A stretch of 64,000 nt of DNA from Flavobacterium psychrotrophum (lineage in GTDB: Bacteria; Bacteroidota; Bacteroidia; Flavobacteriales; Flavobacteriaceae): contig NZ_CP031557.1 in assembly GCF_003403075.1 (NCBI RefSeq), positions 1,488,001 through 1,552,000 of the forward strand. The letters are read 5' to 3'. The notes beneath the pieces were generated by a model. The model worked only from the letters and a program-made list of their open reading frames with translations. It did no database searches and was not told the DNA's origin. Within the stretch, counting starts at the first letter, position 1; each line of letters opens with the position of its first letter. The position numbers and the translations under genes are program-made. This document shows positions 36,862 to 45,313 of this stretch, one piece after another.

Positions 36862-37959
36862 ATGGAAAACAACGATTTAACAGCGCCGCAGCCACAGGCT
36901 TCGATTGCGCCAATAGATAAAGAAGGTAATGTAAACCTGGCTAATATACAGCCGGGTGATATGGCACAATATGAAGCTATTACAAACCAGCTTTCTGAAA
37001 AAGATACTAACTCAATACTAAACTTTGGTGCTGAGATACAAAATAACATTGCCCGCCAGAGTGATACGTTTTTAAATAACGTACGCACACAGCAGGGGGG
37101 CGAAGTAGGCAACCTTATAACGGAGCTTCTTACCGAGCTTAATTATATTGATGTTGATGAACTCAACAAAAATGGTTTCCAACGCTTTATCTCGGGTATA
37201 CCATTACTTAATAAACTGGTTATCGACGTTAAAAAGATCTTCCAGAAGTATGATAAGATCACGGCTAATGTAGACCGTATTAGTAACAAGGTTAAGGCTG
37301 GGATGATCAATTCGGTAAAAGATAATACCTCGCTGCAAACTATGTTTGACAGTAATGTAAACCTTATCAAAGACCTTGAAAAGTATATTATTGCAGGCCA
37401 GCTTAAGTTTAAACAACTTAGCGAAGAACTTGCGGTAATGGAAGGTAATCCATCTAATTATCAGGATTATGAAATTTCTGATAAGCGTAACTTTACGACC
37501 CGCCTTGATAAAAGGCTGGCTGATATGAAGGTGGTGCGTTTTATACTCCTGCAATCATTAGCGCAAATAAGGGTGGTGCAAAATAACAACACCTCTATTG
37601 CCGAAAAAGCGCAGACGATACTTACCACAACCATGCCGGTATGGAAGAACCAGCTTACACTTGCAGTAGCGCTGCAAAGGCAAAAGCAGCACATTGAGGT
37701 ACAGAAGAAAGTAAGTGAGACGACCAACACCATTCTTCAGAAAAATGCTGAAATGCTAAAAACAAACAGTATTGAGGTGGCCAGGGAGAACGAAAAAACG
37801 GTGGTGTCTTTAGATACGCTTAGATCTACTACAAGGTCGCTTATAGATACACTTAGCGAAGTAAAACAAATACACGAACAGGGTGCCCAAACGCGCAGGG
37901 AGCTAGATGCCGGCCTGCAAAACCTTGAGGCAGAACTGAAAAAAGGTGTAGTGAGCTAG
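36862..37959 (+). CDS. telA: Toxic anion resistance protein TelA
   Basis: The product has 365 residues. The long helical body with INLNLANIQPGDMA-like start, SILNFGAEIQNNIARQSDTFL, LLNKLVIDVKKIFQKYDKITANVDRI, and TTMPVWKNQLTLAVALQRQKQHIE is diagnostic for the TelA/KlaA family. TelA is a cytoplasmic, coiled-coil-rich protein linked to tellurite and colicin resistance; its mechanism is not known. It starts 3 bp after the TerD-like gene and is within the operon. Confidence 0.93.
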   Translation: MENNDLTAPQPQASIAPIDKEGNVNLANIQPGDMAQYEAITNQLSEKDTNSILNFGAEIQNNIARQSDTFLNNVRTQQGGEVGNLITELLTELNYIDVDELNKNGFQRFISGIPLLNKLVIDVKKIFQKYDKITANVDRISNKVKAGMINSVKDNTSLQTMFDSNVNLIKDLEKYIIAGQLKFKQLSEELAVMEGNPSNYQDYEISDKRNFTTRLDKRLADMKVVRFILLQSLAQIRVVQNNNTSIAEKAQTILTTTMPVWKNQLTLAVALQRQKQHIEVQKKVSETTNTILQKNAEMLKTNSIEVARENEKTVVSLDTLRSTTRSLIDTLSEVKQIHEQGAQTRRELDAGLQNLEAELKKGVVS

Positions 37960-37982
37960 AAACAGCAACATAAAGAAGGTAG

Positions 37983-38963
37983 ATGCAGGAAGGGCAGCAG
38001 GAAATTTACGCTCAGGCTATAAAAGATAGTAATAAAAGGTTATTGGTTTTAAAAACATTGTCTAATTTTTTTAACCATAAGGATCTCTTTGCGGTTTATA
38101 TTCGCACTAAGGTTATCCATAATCTTTTTGAATCGAATACTGGTCTTGATCCTAATAAGCTGGAGCTCTTTCATATACAATATACCAGTAGCCTGATCGA
38201 TTTGTTTCAAAAGCTCAAAAAAGCAAAGGAGCAGCAGTACCTGTTAGTTAATGATGAAATCTATATTAATGATGAGCTGGTAGGCAAACTGGAGAAGCAA
38301 ACCCAAAGCCTTGATTTTACAGGCGAGTCGCGAAAGCACAGCCAAAACATGGGTGCTAAATTGCGCGAACTTTACAGCATATTGGAAAGTGGCACGGCAG
38401 GCAAGCCCTTTAGCTGGGGCGATGCACTTATGCTTAGTACGCGTTTTGGGCAGGAGTTTTACCGGGAGTTTACGGATGCCGAAAAGTTTCTGCAACTTAC
38501 AGAGGCAGAAACTAAAAAAACATACAGGAGCGACTATGCAGCCATAGAGCGAAAGCTGATGGGCAGGCTTAATAAGCTAAACTTCAGGATAAAATTTACC
38601 TGTGGGCTGCGTTATCAAAATGATTACCTGGAGGTTTTTGAATTTGTAGATTCTAATGATAAGTTCATCTTTATAGAGGCCATCAAAACCTTTTTACTGT
38701 TGGATAATGAAATGGCAGCAGGGCTTGATTTTTCTAAAAATATGTCTAACAAGGCGGATATAGTAAATAGCCTGCGCCAAAAAAATGATATGCTGCACGA
38801 TAAACTGGGCAGTATTAAAACGTCGCTCCCTACTGATGTGGAGGATGTGTTAGAAAGTTATCTCGAAAAAATATCAGGGGTAGATTTCCTTGAGGAGCTG
38901 CAAAATGTAGATGAGCAGACCAATATTTTAAGAGCAATGTTAAATATAAATATTACAAAATAA
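37983..38963 (+). CDS. Unknown Ter-operon protein, 326 residues
   Basis: No family recognised. The product is predicted mostly helical, with charged heptad-like stretches near [18 protein letters not shown] and [18 protein letters not shown], no signal peptide and no membrane segment. A middle segment ([23 protein letters not shown]) looks like a folded helical domain. Its stop overlaps the start of terD copy 3 (TAATG) and it lies 23 bp behind telA, so it belongs to the operon. It may be an adaptor for TelA or the TerD proteins; that is inference. Confidence 0.7.
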   Translation: MQEGQQEIYAQAIKDSNKRLLVLKTLSNFFNHKDLFAVYIRTKVIHNLFESNTGLDPNKLELFHIQYTSSLIDLFQKLKKAKEQQYLLVNDEIYINDELVGKLEKQTQSLDFTGESRKHSQNMGAKLRELYSILESGTAGKPFSWGDALMLSTRFGQEFYREFTDAEKFLQLTEAETKKTYRSDYAAIERKLMGRLNKLNFRIKFTCGLRYQNDYLEVFEFVDSNDKFIFIEAIKTFLLLDNEMAAGLDFSKNMSNKADIVNSLRQKNDMLHDKLGSIKTSLPTDVEDVLESYLEKISGVDFLEELQNVDEQTNILRAMLNINITK

Positions 38964-39516
38964 TGGCAATAAATCTTGAAAAAGGGCAGAGGCAAAGCAT
39001 TGCTGCACCTAAATTTACCGTAGGTCTGGGCTGGGATACTAATAACAGTAATACCGGCGAGGCGTTTGACCTCGATGCTTCGGTATTTGTGCTGGGCGCT
39101 AATGGTAAACTGGTGAGTGATAATCACTTTGTTTTTTATAATAACCTTACCACACCAGATGGTGCTGTAACCCATGCAGGCGATAACCTTACGGGTGAAG
39201 GCGATGGCGATGATGAAAAAGTATTTATCGACCTTTCTAAAATTTCATCGATGTAAGCGAGATCACGTTTGTAGCAACGATACACAAAGCCGCAGACCGC
39301 AGGCAAAATTTTGGACAGGTGCGCAACTCATTCATTCGTATTGTAGATGGTTCAAATAATACAGAGCTTGTAAAATATGAGTTGGATGAAGATTTCTCTA
39401 TAGAAACAGCTGTAGAGTTTGGTCGTATCTATAAACGAAATGATGAGTGGAAATTTGAAGCTGTTGGTGCCGGTATGAAAGGTGGCTTGCAAGATTTTCT
39501 TAACAAATATAATTAA
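38963..39516 (+). pseudogene. TerD family protein, copy 3, split by a one-base frameshift
   Basis: The first frame gives [20 protein letters not shown] through [11 protein letters not shown] and a stop at 39254-39256. The rest of TerD ([19 protein letters not shown], then the NFGQVRNSFIRIVD region to the end LNKYN) continues in the neighbouring frame from about 39250 to 39516. Aligned with copy 1 exactly one base is missing near 39249-39250; restoring it gives a complete TerD of about 184 residues. The calcium-site acidic loop is in the first part. Either the gene is broken in this strain or the base was lost in sequencing. It is not in a homopolymer. Confidence 0.85.
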
Positions 39517-39574
39517 GATAAATTCTTTAATTAGTTAATATTTGTATATTTAAACCAACCAATAAACATAAATC

Positions 39575-40234
39575 ATGGCAATTAACCTATCCAAGGGTCA
39601 GAAGATAGACCTTAAAAAATCTTCAGGCGAAACCCTTACTAATTTTTGTGTAGGTGTTAACTGGGGTGCTATAGAGTCAAAAGGCTTTTTAGGCCTTGGT
39701 AAAAAAGTGCAGAGCATTGACCTCGACCTAAGTTGCATTCTTATAGACGACCAGAATAACCTGTGCGATCACCTGTACTCACCACTTTATCGTGTAGAGA
39801 TACTACAGCAGTTTGGTTTGCCAAAAGGTAAGCTACAAACTACCGATGGTGCTATGCGCCACACTGGCGACGACCTTCAGGGAGATACCGGTGGTGATGA
39901 TGGTCTTGATAACGAAATTATTACAGTAGATCTTTCTAAATTGCGTCCTAATGTAACGCAGATATTTTTCTTCCTGAACAATGCAGGTAAAGAAGATTTC
40001 TCGCAAATACCATACTCAAAAATCCGTATGTATGAGGGTACTCCTACTTATGTAAAAGAGGTTTTTGCATCTTATAACGTTTCTGCCGAAGGGCAGTATG
40101 TGGGTAAGCAAAGTATCATCATGGGCAAGCTGTACAAACGAAATGGCGAATGGAAATTCAGTGCCATTGGCGACCCTACAGAAGATACATTCCTTGGACA
40201 AACCATTCACCGTATTGTAAAGTCTTACCTTTAA
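39575..40234 (+). CDS. TerD-like protein, variant copy 4
   Basis: The product has 219 residues, of the same divergent type as copy 2 (LTNFCVGVNWGAIESKGFLGLGKK and SIDLDLSCILID) with a longer insert (HLYSPLYRVEILQQFGLPKG) before the acidic site HTGDDLQGDTGGDDGLDNE. It ends IHRIVKSYL. The 58 bp before it form the largest gap inside this part of the operon, so an internal promoter is possible. Confidence 0.9.
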   Translation: MAINLSKGQKIDLKKSSGETLTNFCVGVNWGAIESKGFLGLGKKVQSIDLDLSCILIDDQNNLCDHLYSPLYRVEILQQFGLPKGKLQTTDGAMRHTGDDLQGDTGGDDGLDNEIITVDLSKLRPNVTQIFFFLNNAGKEDFSQIPYSKIRMYEGTPTYVKEVFASYNVSAEGQYVGKQSIIMGKLYKRNGEWKFSAIGDPTEDTFLGQTIHRIVKSYL

Positions 40235-40245
40235 TTTTATAGCTT

Positions 40246-40659
40246 ATGCAAATCAAAAATATTGATGGGCTATCCGTATCCCAAATCAGGAGGATGGTAA
40301 ATGAAGGCGGTAAATTCGTAATCTTTCCATATACGGTATCTATAGTAGTAATGACGTTTAAAAGATCATCTTCTATTTATTTTATACCGCCCGGTGAAAA
40401 TACCATCAAGCATTCTTATAAGCATGTGCTTACTAATGGTGTACTGGGTTGGTGGGGTATCCCGTGGGGGCCTATTTACACTATAGGCAGTATGTATCAC
40501 CATTTAAGCGGCGGTAAAGATGTAACATCTGATGTTATGACCCATCTTATACAGCATGACCCTGAGGCCAATACGTCTACTTATAATATTAATGGCGTAG
40601 TATCTTCAAATACGGCAGTACCTGCACAACAGCAGGATACTTATAACATACCCAGGTAA
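40246..40659 (+). CDS. Unknown Ter-operon protein with GWWGIPWGP segment
   Basis: The product has 137 residues. The first 60 residues look like a small beta-domain (KFVIFPYTVSIVVMTFKRSSSIYFIPPGE). A short hydrophobic stretch LGWWGIPWGPIYTIGSMYHH (about 83-102) could anchor it in or at a membrane. The last 35 residues are Asn/Thr/Gln-rich and probably disordered. I recall similar WGIPWGP segments in unannotated Bacteroidota proteins but no function. It is 11 bp behind the TerD-like gene and 9 bp before the vWA gene. Confidence 0.7.
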   Translation: MQIKNIDGLSVSQIRRMVNEGGKFVIFPYTVSIVVMTFKRSSSIYFIPPGENTIKHSYKHVLTNGVLGWWGIPWGPIYTIGSMYHHLSGGKDVTSDVMTHLIQHDPEANTSTYNINGVVSSNTAVPAQQQDTYNIPR

Positions 40660-40668
40660 TCTTAGCAT

Positions 40669-41304
40669 ATGAGAAGGCTACCTGTTTATTTTTTGCTGGA
40701 CACGTCCGGCTCTATGTATGGCGAACCCATACAGGCGCTTAACAATGCCCTTAGCGGTATGGTTAATACGTTGCGCAGCGATCCGCAGGCGCTTGACTCG
40801 CTGTGGCTTAGTATCATTACGTTTGACCGTGAGGTTAAAGAACTGGTACCACTTACTGAGTTGGTGCAGTTTCGTTTGCCTGAAATTACCTGTCCGCAGA
40901 GTGGGCCTACCAATACCGGTGCCGCACTCGATTTTGTTATGGATAGGGTAAGTAAAGATGTAATTAAAGGATCTGATACGCAAAAAGGCGACTGGAAACC
41001 ATTGCTGTTTCTTTTTACCGATGGCAAACCCAGCGACATACAGCTGTATCGCGAAAAAACAGCCGAAGTGCGTAAATTCGATTTTGGTGCTGTTGTAGGC
41101 TGTGCTGCCGGCCACCTTGCTAACGATGCCATGCTTAAGGAACTTACCGATAATGTGGTACACCTTGATTCGGCAGACAGCCAGACGCTTAAAGCCTTTT
41201 TTAAGTGGGTAAGCGAAACCATAGAGCAGGGTAACAAAAGCCAGGGAACAGGAGAAGCGCCTAAGTTGCCTCCGCCGCCAGATGAGATAACGGTAGTAAT
41301 TTAA
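40669..41304 (+). CDS. vWA domain protein (TerY-like), copy 1
   Basis: The product has 211 residues, a lone von Willebrand A domain: MIDAS DTSGSMYGEP at residues 10-19, threonine in SGPTNTGAALD, and FLFTDGKPSD. It binds a divalent metal and through it protein partners, in the cytoplasm. It ends with a Pro-rich tail PPPPDE. In TerY-P systems the vWA protein acts with PP2C and a kinase that follow downstream. Confidence 0.9.
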   Translation: MRRLPVYFLLDTSGSMYGEPIQALNNALSGMVNTLRSDPQALDSLWLSIITFDREVKELVPLTELVQFRLPEITCPQSGPTNTGAALDFVMDRVSKDVIKGSDTQKGDWKPLLFLFTDGKPSDIQLYREKTAEVRKFDFGAVVGCAAGHLANDAMLKELTDNVVHLDSADSQTLKAFFKWVSETIEQGNKSQGTGEAPKLPPPPDEITVVI

Positions 41305-41317
41305 TACAGGACCAACC

Positions 41318-42367
41318 ATGAGAAGATTACCCATTTATTTTTTGATAGACATTTCTGAATCGATGGTAGGCGAACCCATACAACAGGTAGAGGAGGGGCT
41401 TGCCGCGATTATACAGGCGCTTAAGTCAGATCCTTACGCGCTCGAAACCGTTTGGATATCAATTATCGTATTTGCGGGTCAGCCAAAAACACTGGTGCCT
41501 TTGCAGGAAATCGTTACATTTTATCCGCCAAGATTTCCTATTGGGGGTGGTACTTCGCTTAGTAAAGGCTTGGGCCACCTGATGTATGAACTGCGTAAAA
41601 ATATCGTAAAGACTACTTATGAGCAAAAAGGCGACTGGAAACCCATTGTGTTTTTGTTTACAGATGGTGTTCCTACAGATGATACCGCATCTGCTATAAC
41701 AGAGTGGAAACAAAACTGGCAAAAATCGGCCAATATGGTAGCCATATCGTTTGGCGATGAGGCCTATACGTCATTATTGGGCCAACTAACCTATAATGTA
41801 CTGCATTTTAAAAATACTAATGCACAGTCATATAAAGAGTTCTTTCGCTGGGTTTCAGATTCTATTAAAACCAGCAGCATAAGTGTAGACAGTAACGGTT
41901 CGGGCTTTGAACTTGCCAAAACCGACGATGACACCCTTTCAAAAATAGACCTTACAAAACCCGCAGATCGTAAACCAGCTTATGATGATAATTTTGTAGT
42001 ACTGGCCGCTAAATGCCAAAACACAAAACGCCCTTACCTGATGAAGTATGCCCGTAACCTGGCATCAAACAACTTTGGCGGGGTAGATTTGTATACCAAA
42101 TCTTATAGGCTTACCGGTGCTTTTCCGGTTGATAATTCTTATTTTGAACTGGCCGATGCTAAAATTGACACTAAGGTAAGCAGCGAAGAGCTTGTAGGTG
42201 CACCTACCTGTCCATGCTGTGGCAACCCTTATGGCCTTGCAGTATGCAGTTGTGGTAACATACACTGCATAGGCGAAGAAAAAGAAAGTACCTGCCCTTG
42301 GTGTGGTAATAGGGGAACTTACGGCATAGGCAGCGGTGGTTTTGATATTAACCGTGCACAAGGCTAA
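41318..42367 (+). CDS. vWA domain protein with C-terminal zinc ribbon (TerY with TerY-C)
   Basis: The product has 349 residues. vWA domain with MIDAS DISESMVGEP, GGGTSLSKGLG and FLFTDGVPTDD. The C-terminal half contains NFVVLAAKCQNTKRPYLMKY and the cysteine pairs CPCCGNP, CSCGNIHC and CPWCGNRG, a double zinc ribbon called TerY-C. It is likely the metal-binding platform on which the PP2C and kinase act. The stop overlaps the PP2C start (TAATG). Confidence 0.92.
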   Translation: MRRLPIYFLIDISESMVGEPIQQVEEGLAAIIQALKSDPYALETVWISIIVFAGQPKTLVPLQEIVTFYPPRFPIGGGTSLSKGLGHLMYELRKNIVKTTYEQKGDWKPIVFLFTDGVPTDDTASAITEWKQNWQKSANMVAISFGDEAYTSLLGQLTYNVLHFKNTNAQSYKEFFRWVSDSIKTSSISVDSNGSGFELAKTDDDTLSKIDLTKPADRKPAYDDNFVVLAAKCQNTKRPYLMKYARNLASNNFGGVDLYTKSYRLTGAFPVDNSYFELADAKIDTKVSSEELVGAPTCPCCGNPYGLAVCSCGNIHCIGEEKESTCPWCGNRGTYGIGSGGFDINRAQG

Positions 42368-43766
42368 TGGATGAAACAGAAAAATATCTCTACGCACTAC
42401 TGCAACAGCAGGGTATAAGCAGCCATGAACGCTTAAGGGAGTTGTTTAATGAATTTGTTAGCAGAGAAGAAAATATAAATTACGTAAAAAGCATAAAACT
42501 GCTACAGGAAAAAATGACAAAAAACTGGCAGATTTTTGCGCGCGGCGAAGATATAAAAACACTTCAGGTGGCACTTCCTAACGGCAACCAGGGCAAAGCG
42601 TATAAAGCAGTTTTTGATTTTGAAGCTTTTGGTTTAGCTGACATTACCCGTTATGAACTTACTGGTTTTGAAGGTACAGGCCTTGCATATGACCCTGAAA
42701 ACAAAATAATTGAGGGTTTACCGGCAAACAGCGGCGACATTGTTTTAAATTTTAGCTATAACTTTGAGGGTGAGCCTGAAGATGCTGAATTCAACCAAAA
42801 AAAAGTTACCATCATCATCAATCCGGATCCTAAGTCGCTCTGGAGAGATATTCCCAGTGATCCTGATGGGCAGTTTGCCGTACCGGACAGGTTAAGCGAA
42901 ACCGTTTCTTTTTTAGGAAAAACACTTGTGGTAGCTTCTACCCGTGGGCGTTCGCACGCTATTAAAGGTTCTTATAGAGATGATAGTTATGCCTATGCCG
43001 AATTACTTTCCGGATGGGGTGTAATTGCAATTTCAGATGGTGCGGGTTCAGCAAAATTTTCCCGTAAGGGGCAGAAATTGCCTGCAAATCTGTTATAGAT
43101 TATCTAGAGAGAAATTTTACTAAAGAAAATGCAGCATTGCTTGATGAAGCTATCAGTATATATTCAGTTGATGCTTCGGTAAAAGACAGGCTTGAGGATA
43201 TAGCATTTCCATATCTTTCGGAGGCAGCCAAAAATGCACATACTACTATTGAGGCCTTTGCTCATACAAATGATGCTGCTATCGGCGATTTTCATGCCAC
43301 GCTTTCTTTTGCGTTAGTCAAAAAATACGAGACGGGTTATGCCTTTTTAAGTTTTGGTGTAGGCGATTGCCCTATTGTTTTAGTAGCTAAAGATTTTAGT
43401 GAAGTGATACCGCTTAATATACTTGATTCAGGAGATTTTGGAGGAGGAACACGCTTTGTAACGATGCCGGAAATTTTTAAAAAAGAAGACTACGACAGCC
43501 GTTTTAGATTTGAATTCGTAAACGGTTTCCCATATGTTGTATTGATGACTGATGGCATTTATGACCCTAAGTTTGAGGTGGAGGCTAATTTAGCAAAAGC
43601 CGAGAAATGGCAACATTTTTTTAAAAATCTTCAGGGAAATAATGATGAGGATGTAACTATTTCCTTTGATGTACGTACAAGTACTATAGATACATCACTT
43701 TTAAAGTGGATGGATTTCTGGAGCCCGGGTAACCATGACGACCGCACCCTGGCAATCTTGTTTTAA
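42367..43766 (+). pseudogene. PP2C phosphatase with Ig-like extension, split by a one-base frameshift
   Basis: The first frame runs from ATG 42367 to 43098. It has a helical head, an Ig-like domain (about residues 60-140, KAYKAVFDFEAFGLADITRY and IIEGLPANSGDIVLNFSY, as in He_PIG repeats), and the start of PP2C with GVIAISDGAGSAKFSRKG. After that the correct reading (GAEIACKSVIDYLERNF onward to DDRTLAILF at 43766) is in another frame. The frames join at GGGG (43068-43071): one more G would restore a protein of about 466 residues. The second part holds GDFHATLSFALV, GVGDCPIVL, MTDGIYDP and NHDDRT, the metal-binding Asp set of PP2C. It overlaps the vWA stop and is 8 bp before the kinase. Confidence 0.85.
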
Positions 43767-43774
43767 AATTTAGT

Positions 43775-45283
43775 ATGAATATTACAACCGTACGGTCTGT
43801 TAACGACCCTGATAAAACCTACCAGTTTAATGACAACGGCGCCCCAATGCGCGGCGGGGTAAAAGACGTATACTTTAGCCCGGACCGTAGTTATGTGGTA
43901 GCGCTTTTTAGGGAGCGGCTGGACGACAACCAAAAGGAACGCCTTAAGCGTATTACCACCCAGTATCTTACCCAGATAAAAAATAAAGATGCCGCAGAAT
44001 ATTTTTTAGAGGAAGTATTCCGTTGGCCTACAGATGTTGTAGAACATAAGGGGCTTACCGGCATTATTGTGCCCACTTATAAGCAGAAGTTCTTTTTTAA
44101 GCAAGGGCAGGAAACTGCTAACCTGATTAAAGGAAAAGAAAAGAATGGTAAATGGTTTGCAGCTGCAAAGTTCAGGAACGAGCAGTTTCCGCTACGGCTT
44201 GCCAAGGCAGAACTGGGTAACTGGCTGAGCTATTTTCAGATATGCTTAAACATAGTACGGGGCATCAAGAAGATGCACGCCATGGGCCTGGCACACTCTG
44301 ACCTTTCATACAACAATATTCTTATTGACCCCATTGAGAAATCGGCTTGTATGATCGACCTCGATGGGCTTGTGGTACCAGGGCTGTTTCCGGCGGAGGT
44401 AATAGGTACGGCTGAGTTTATAGCGCCAGAGGTTTTGGCTACAAGGCACCTGGATAAGGCTGACCCTAAACGTATTTTACCAAGCCGTTATACTGACCTG
44501 CACGCGCTGCCCGTGCTCATTTATATGTTTTTGCTACACCGCCACCCGTTAAAAGGGAGCAAAGTGCATGACCTTGATGCCGAAAAAGATGACCTACTTT
44601 CTATGGGAGAAAAGGCATTGTTTATAGAACACCCTACAGACCATAGTAACCGCCCTAAAATAAGCCGTTTCTCTAAATGGGAAATGCCCTGGAGCGATAT
44701 TGATAAATTGCCTTACAGTATTACAGGGCCCTACCTTGCTGAAATGTTTGATCGGGCTTTTATTACCGGGCTACACAACCCACAGGAACGTCCACCGGCC
44801 GAGAGCTGGGAACAGGCAATTTTAAAAACAGTCGACTTAATGCAGCAATGCGCTAATACTGCCTGCAGCCAGGGATGGTATGTGTTTGACAATTCGGTGG
44901 CTCCAAAATGCCCTTTTTGCGGAACAAAACACCAGGGAACGCTGCCAATGCTCGATTTTTATTACGAATTTAGCCCCGGTGTATGGAAGCCCGATAACCA
45001 AAGGCTGATGGTGTATAATAATCAGTACCTCTTTAACTGGCATGTAAACCGAAATGTGGTACGTAATGAAAAAACAGATCCACGCGATAAGATACCTGTA
45101 GGCTATTTTACTTTTTTTGAAGGGAAGTGGATGCTGGTAAATCAAAAGCTGGATAGCATGAAAGATATTACCGAGGGTAAAGATGTGCCTGTAAACAGCA
45201 TGACAGAACTTACACAGGGTAAAAAGCTGCTTCTTTCTGGCAAAGAAGGAGGGAGGCTTGTACTTATAACAATTACAAATTAA
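43775..45283 (+). CDS. Protein kinase-like protein with zinc ribbon (TerY-P kinase)
   Basis: The product has 502 residues. Kinase-like fold with catalytic loop HSDLSYNN (174-181, Ser in place of the Arg of HRD) and metal loop DLDG (195-198), then APEV. The N lobe is unusual but GVKDVYFSPDRSYVVALF probably holds the ATP-binding lysine region. Around residues 365-400 a four-Cys zinc ribbon (CANTACSQGW...CPFCG) follows, then about 100 residues of beta structure. It belongs to the TerY-P triad of vWA, PP2C and kinase, the proposed phosphorylation switch. HSD/DLDG forms are the usual ones in this family. Confidence 0.85.
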   Translation: MNITTVRSVNDPDKTYQFNDNGAPMRGGVKDVYFSPDRSYVVALFRERLDDNQKERLKRITTQYLTQIKNKDAAEYFLEEVFRWPTDVVEHKGLTGIIVPTYKQKFFFKQGQETANLIKGKEKNGKWFAAAKFRNEQFPLRLAKAELGNWLSYFQICLNIVRGIKKMHAMGLAHSDLSYNNILIDPIEKSACMIDLDGLVVPGLFPAEVIGTAEFIAPEVLATRHLDKADPKRILPSRYTDLHALPVLIYMFLLHRHPLKGSKVHDLDAEKDDLLSMGEKALFIEHPTDHSNRPKISRFSKWEMPWSDIDKLPYSITGPYLAEMFDRAFITGLHNPQERPPAESWEQAILKTVDLMQQCANTACSQGWYVFDNSVAPKCPFCGTKHQGTLPMLDFYYEFSPGVWKPDNQRLMVYNNQYLFNWHVNRNVVRNEKTDPRDKIPVGYFTFFEGKWMLVNQKLDSMKDITEGKDVPVNSMTELTQGKKLLLSGKEGGRLVLITITN

Positions 45284-45313
45284 AATAACTAAATCAAATA
45301 AAATAACTAATAA

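Noticed and set aside
40678..41334. Long minus-strand open frame (218 codons) opposite the first vWA gene
   Set aside because: It is antisense to a clear vWA gene with intact MIDAS motif; its translation is low-complexity in character and has no domain.
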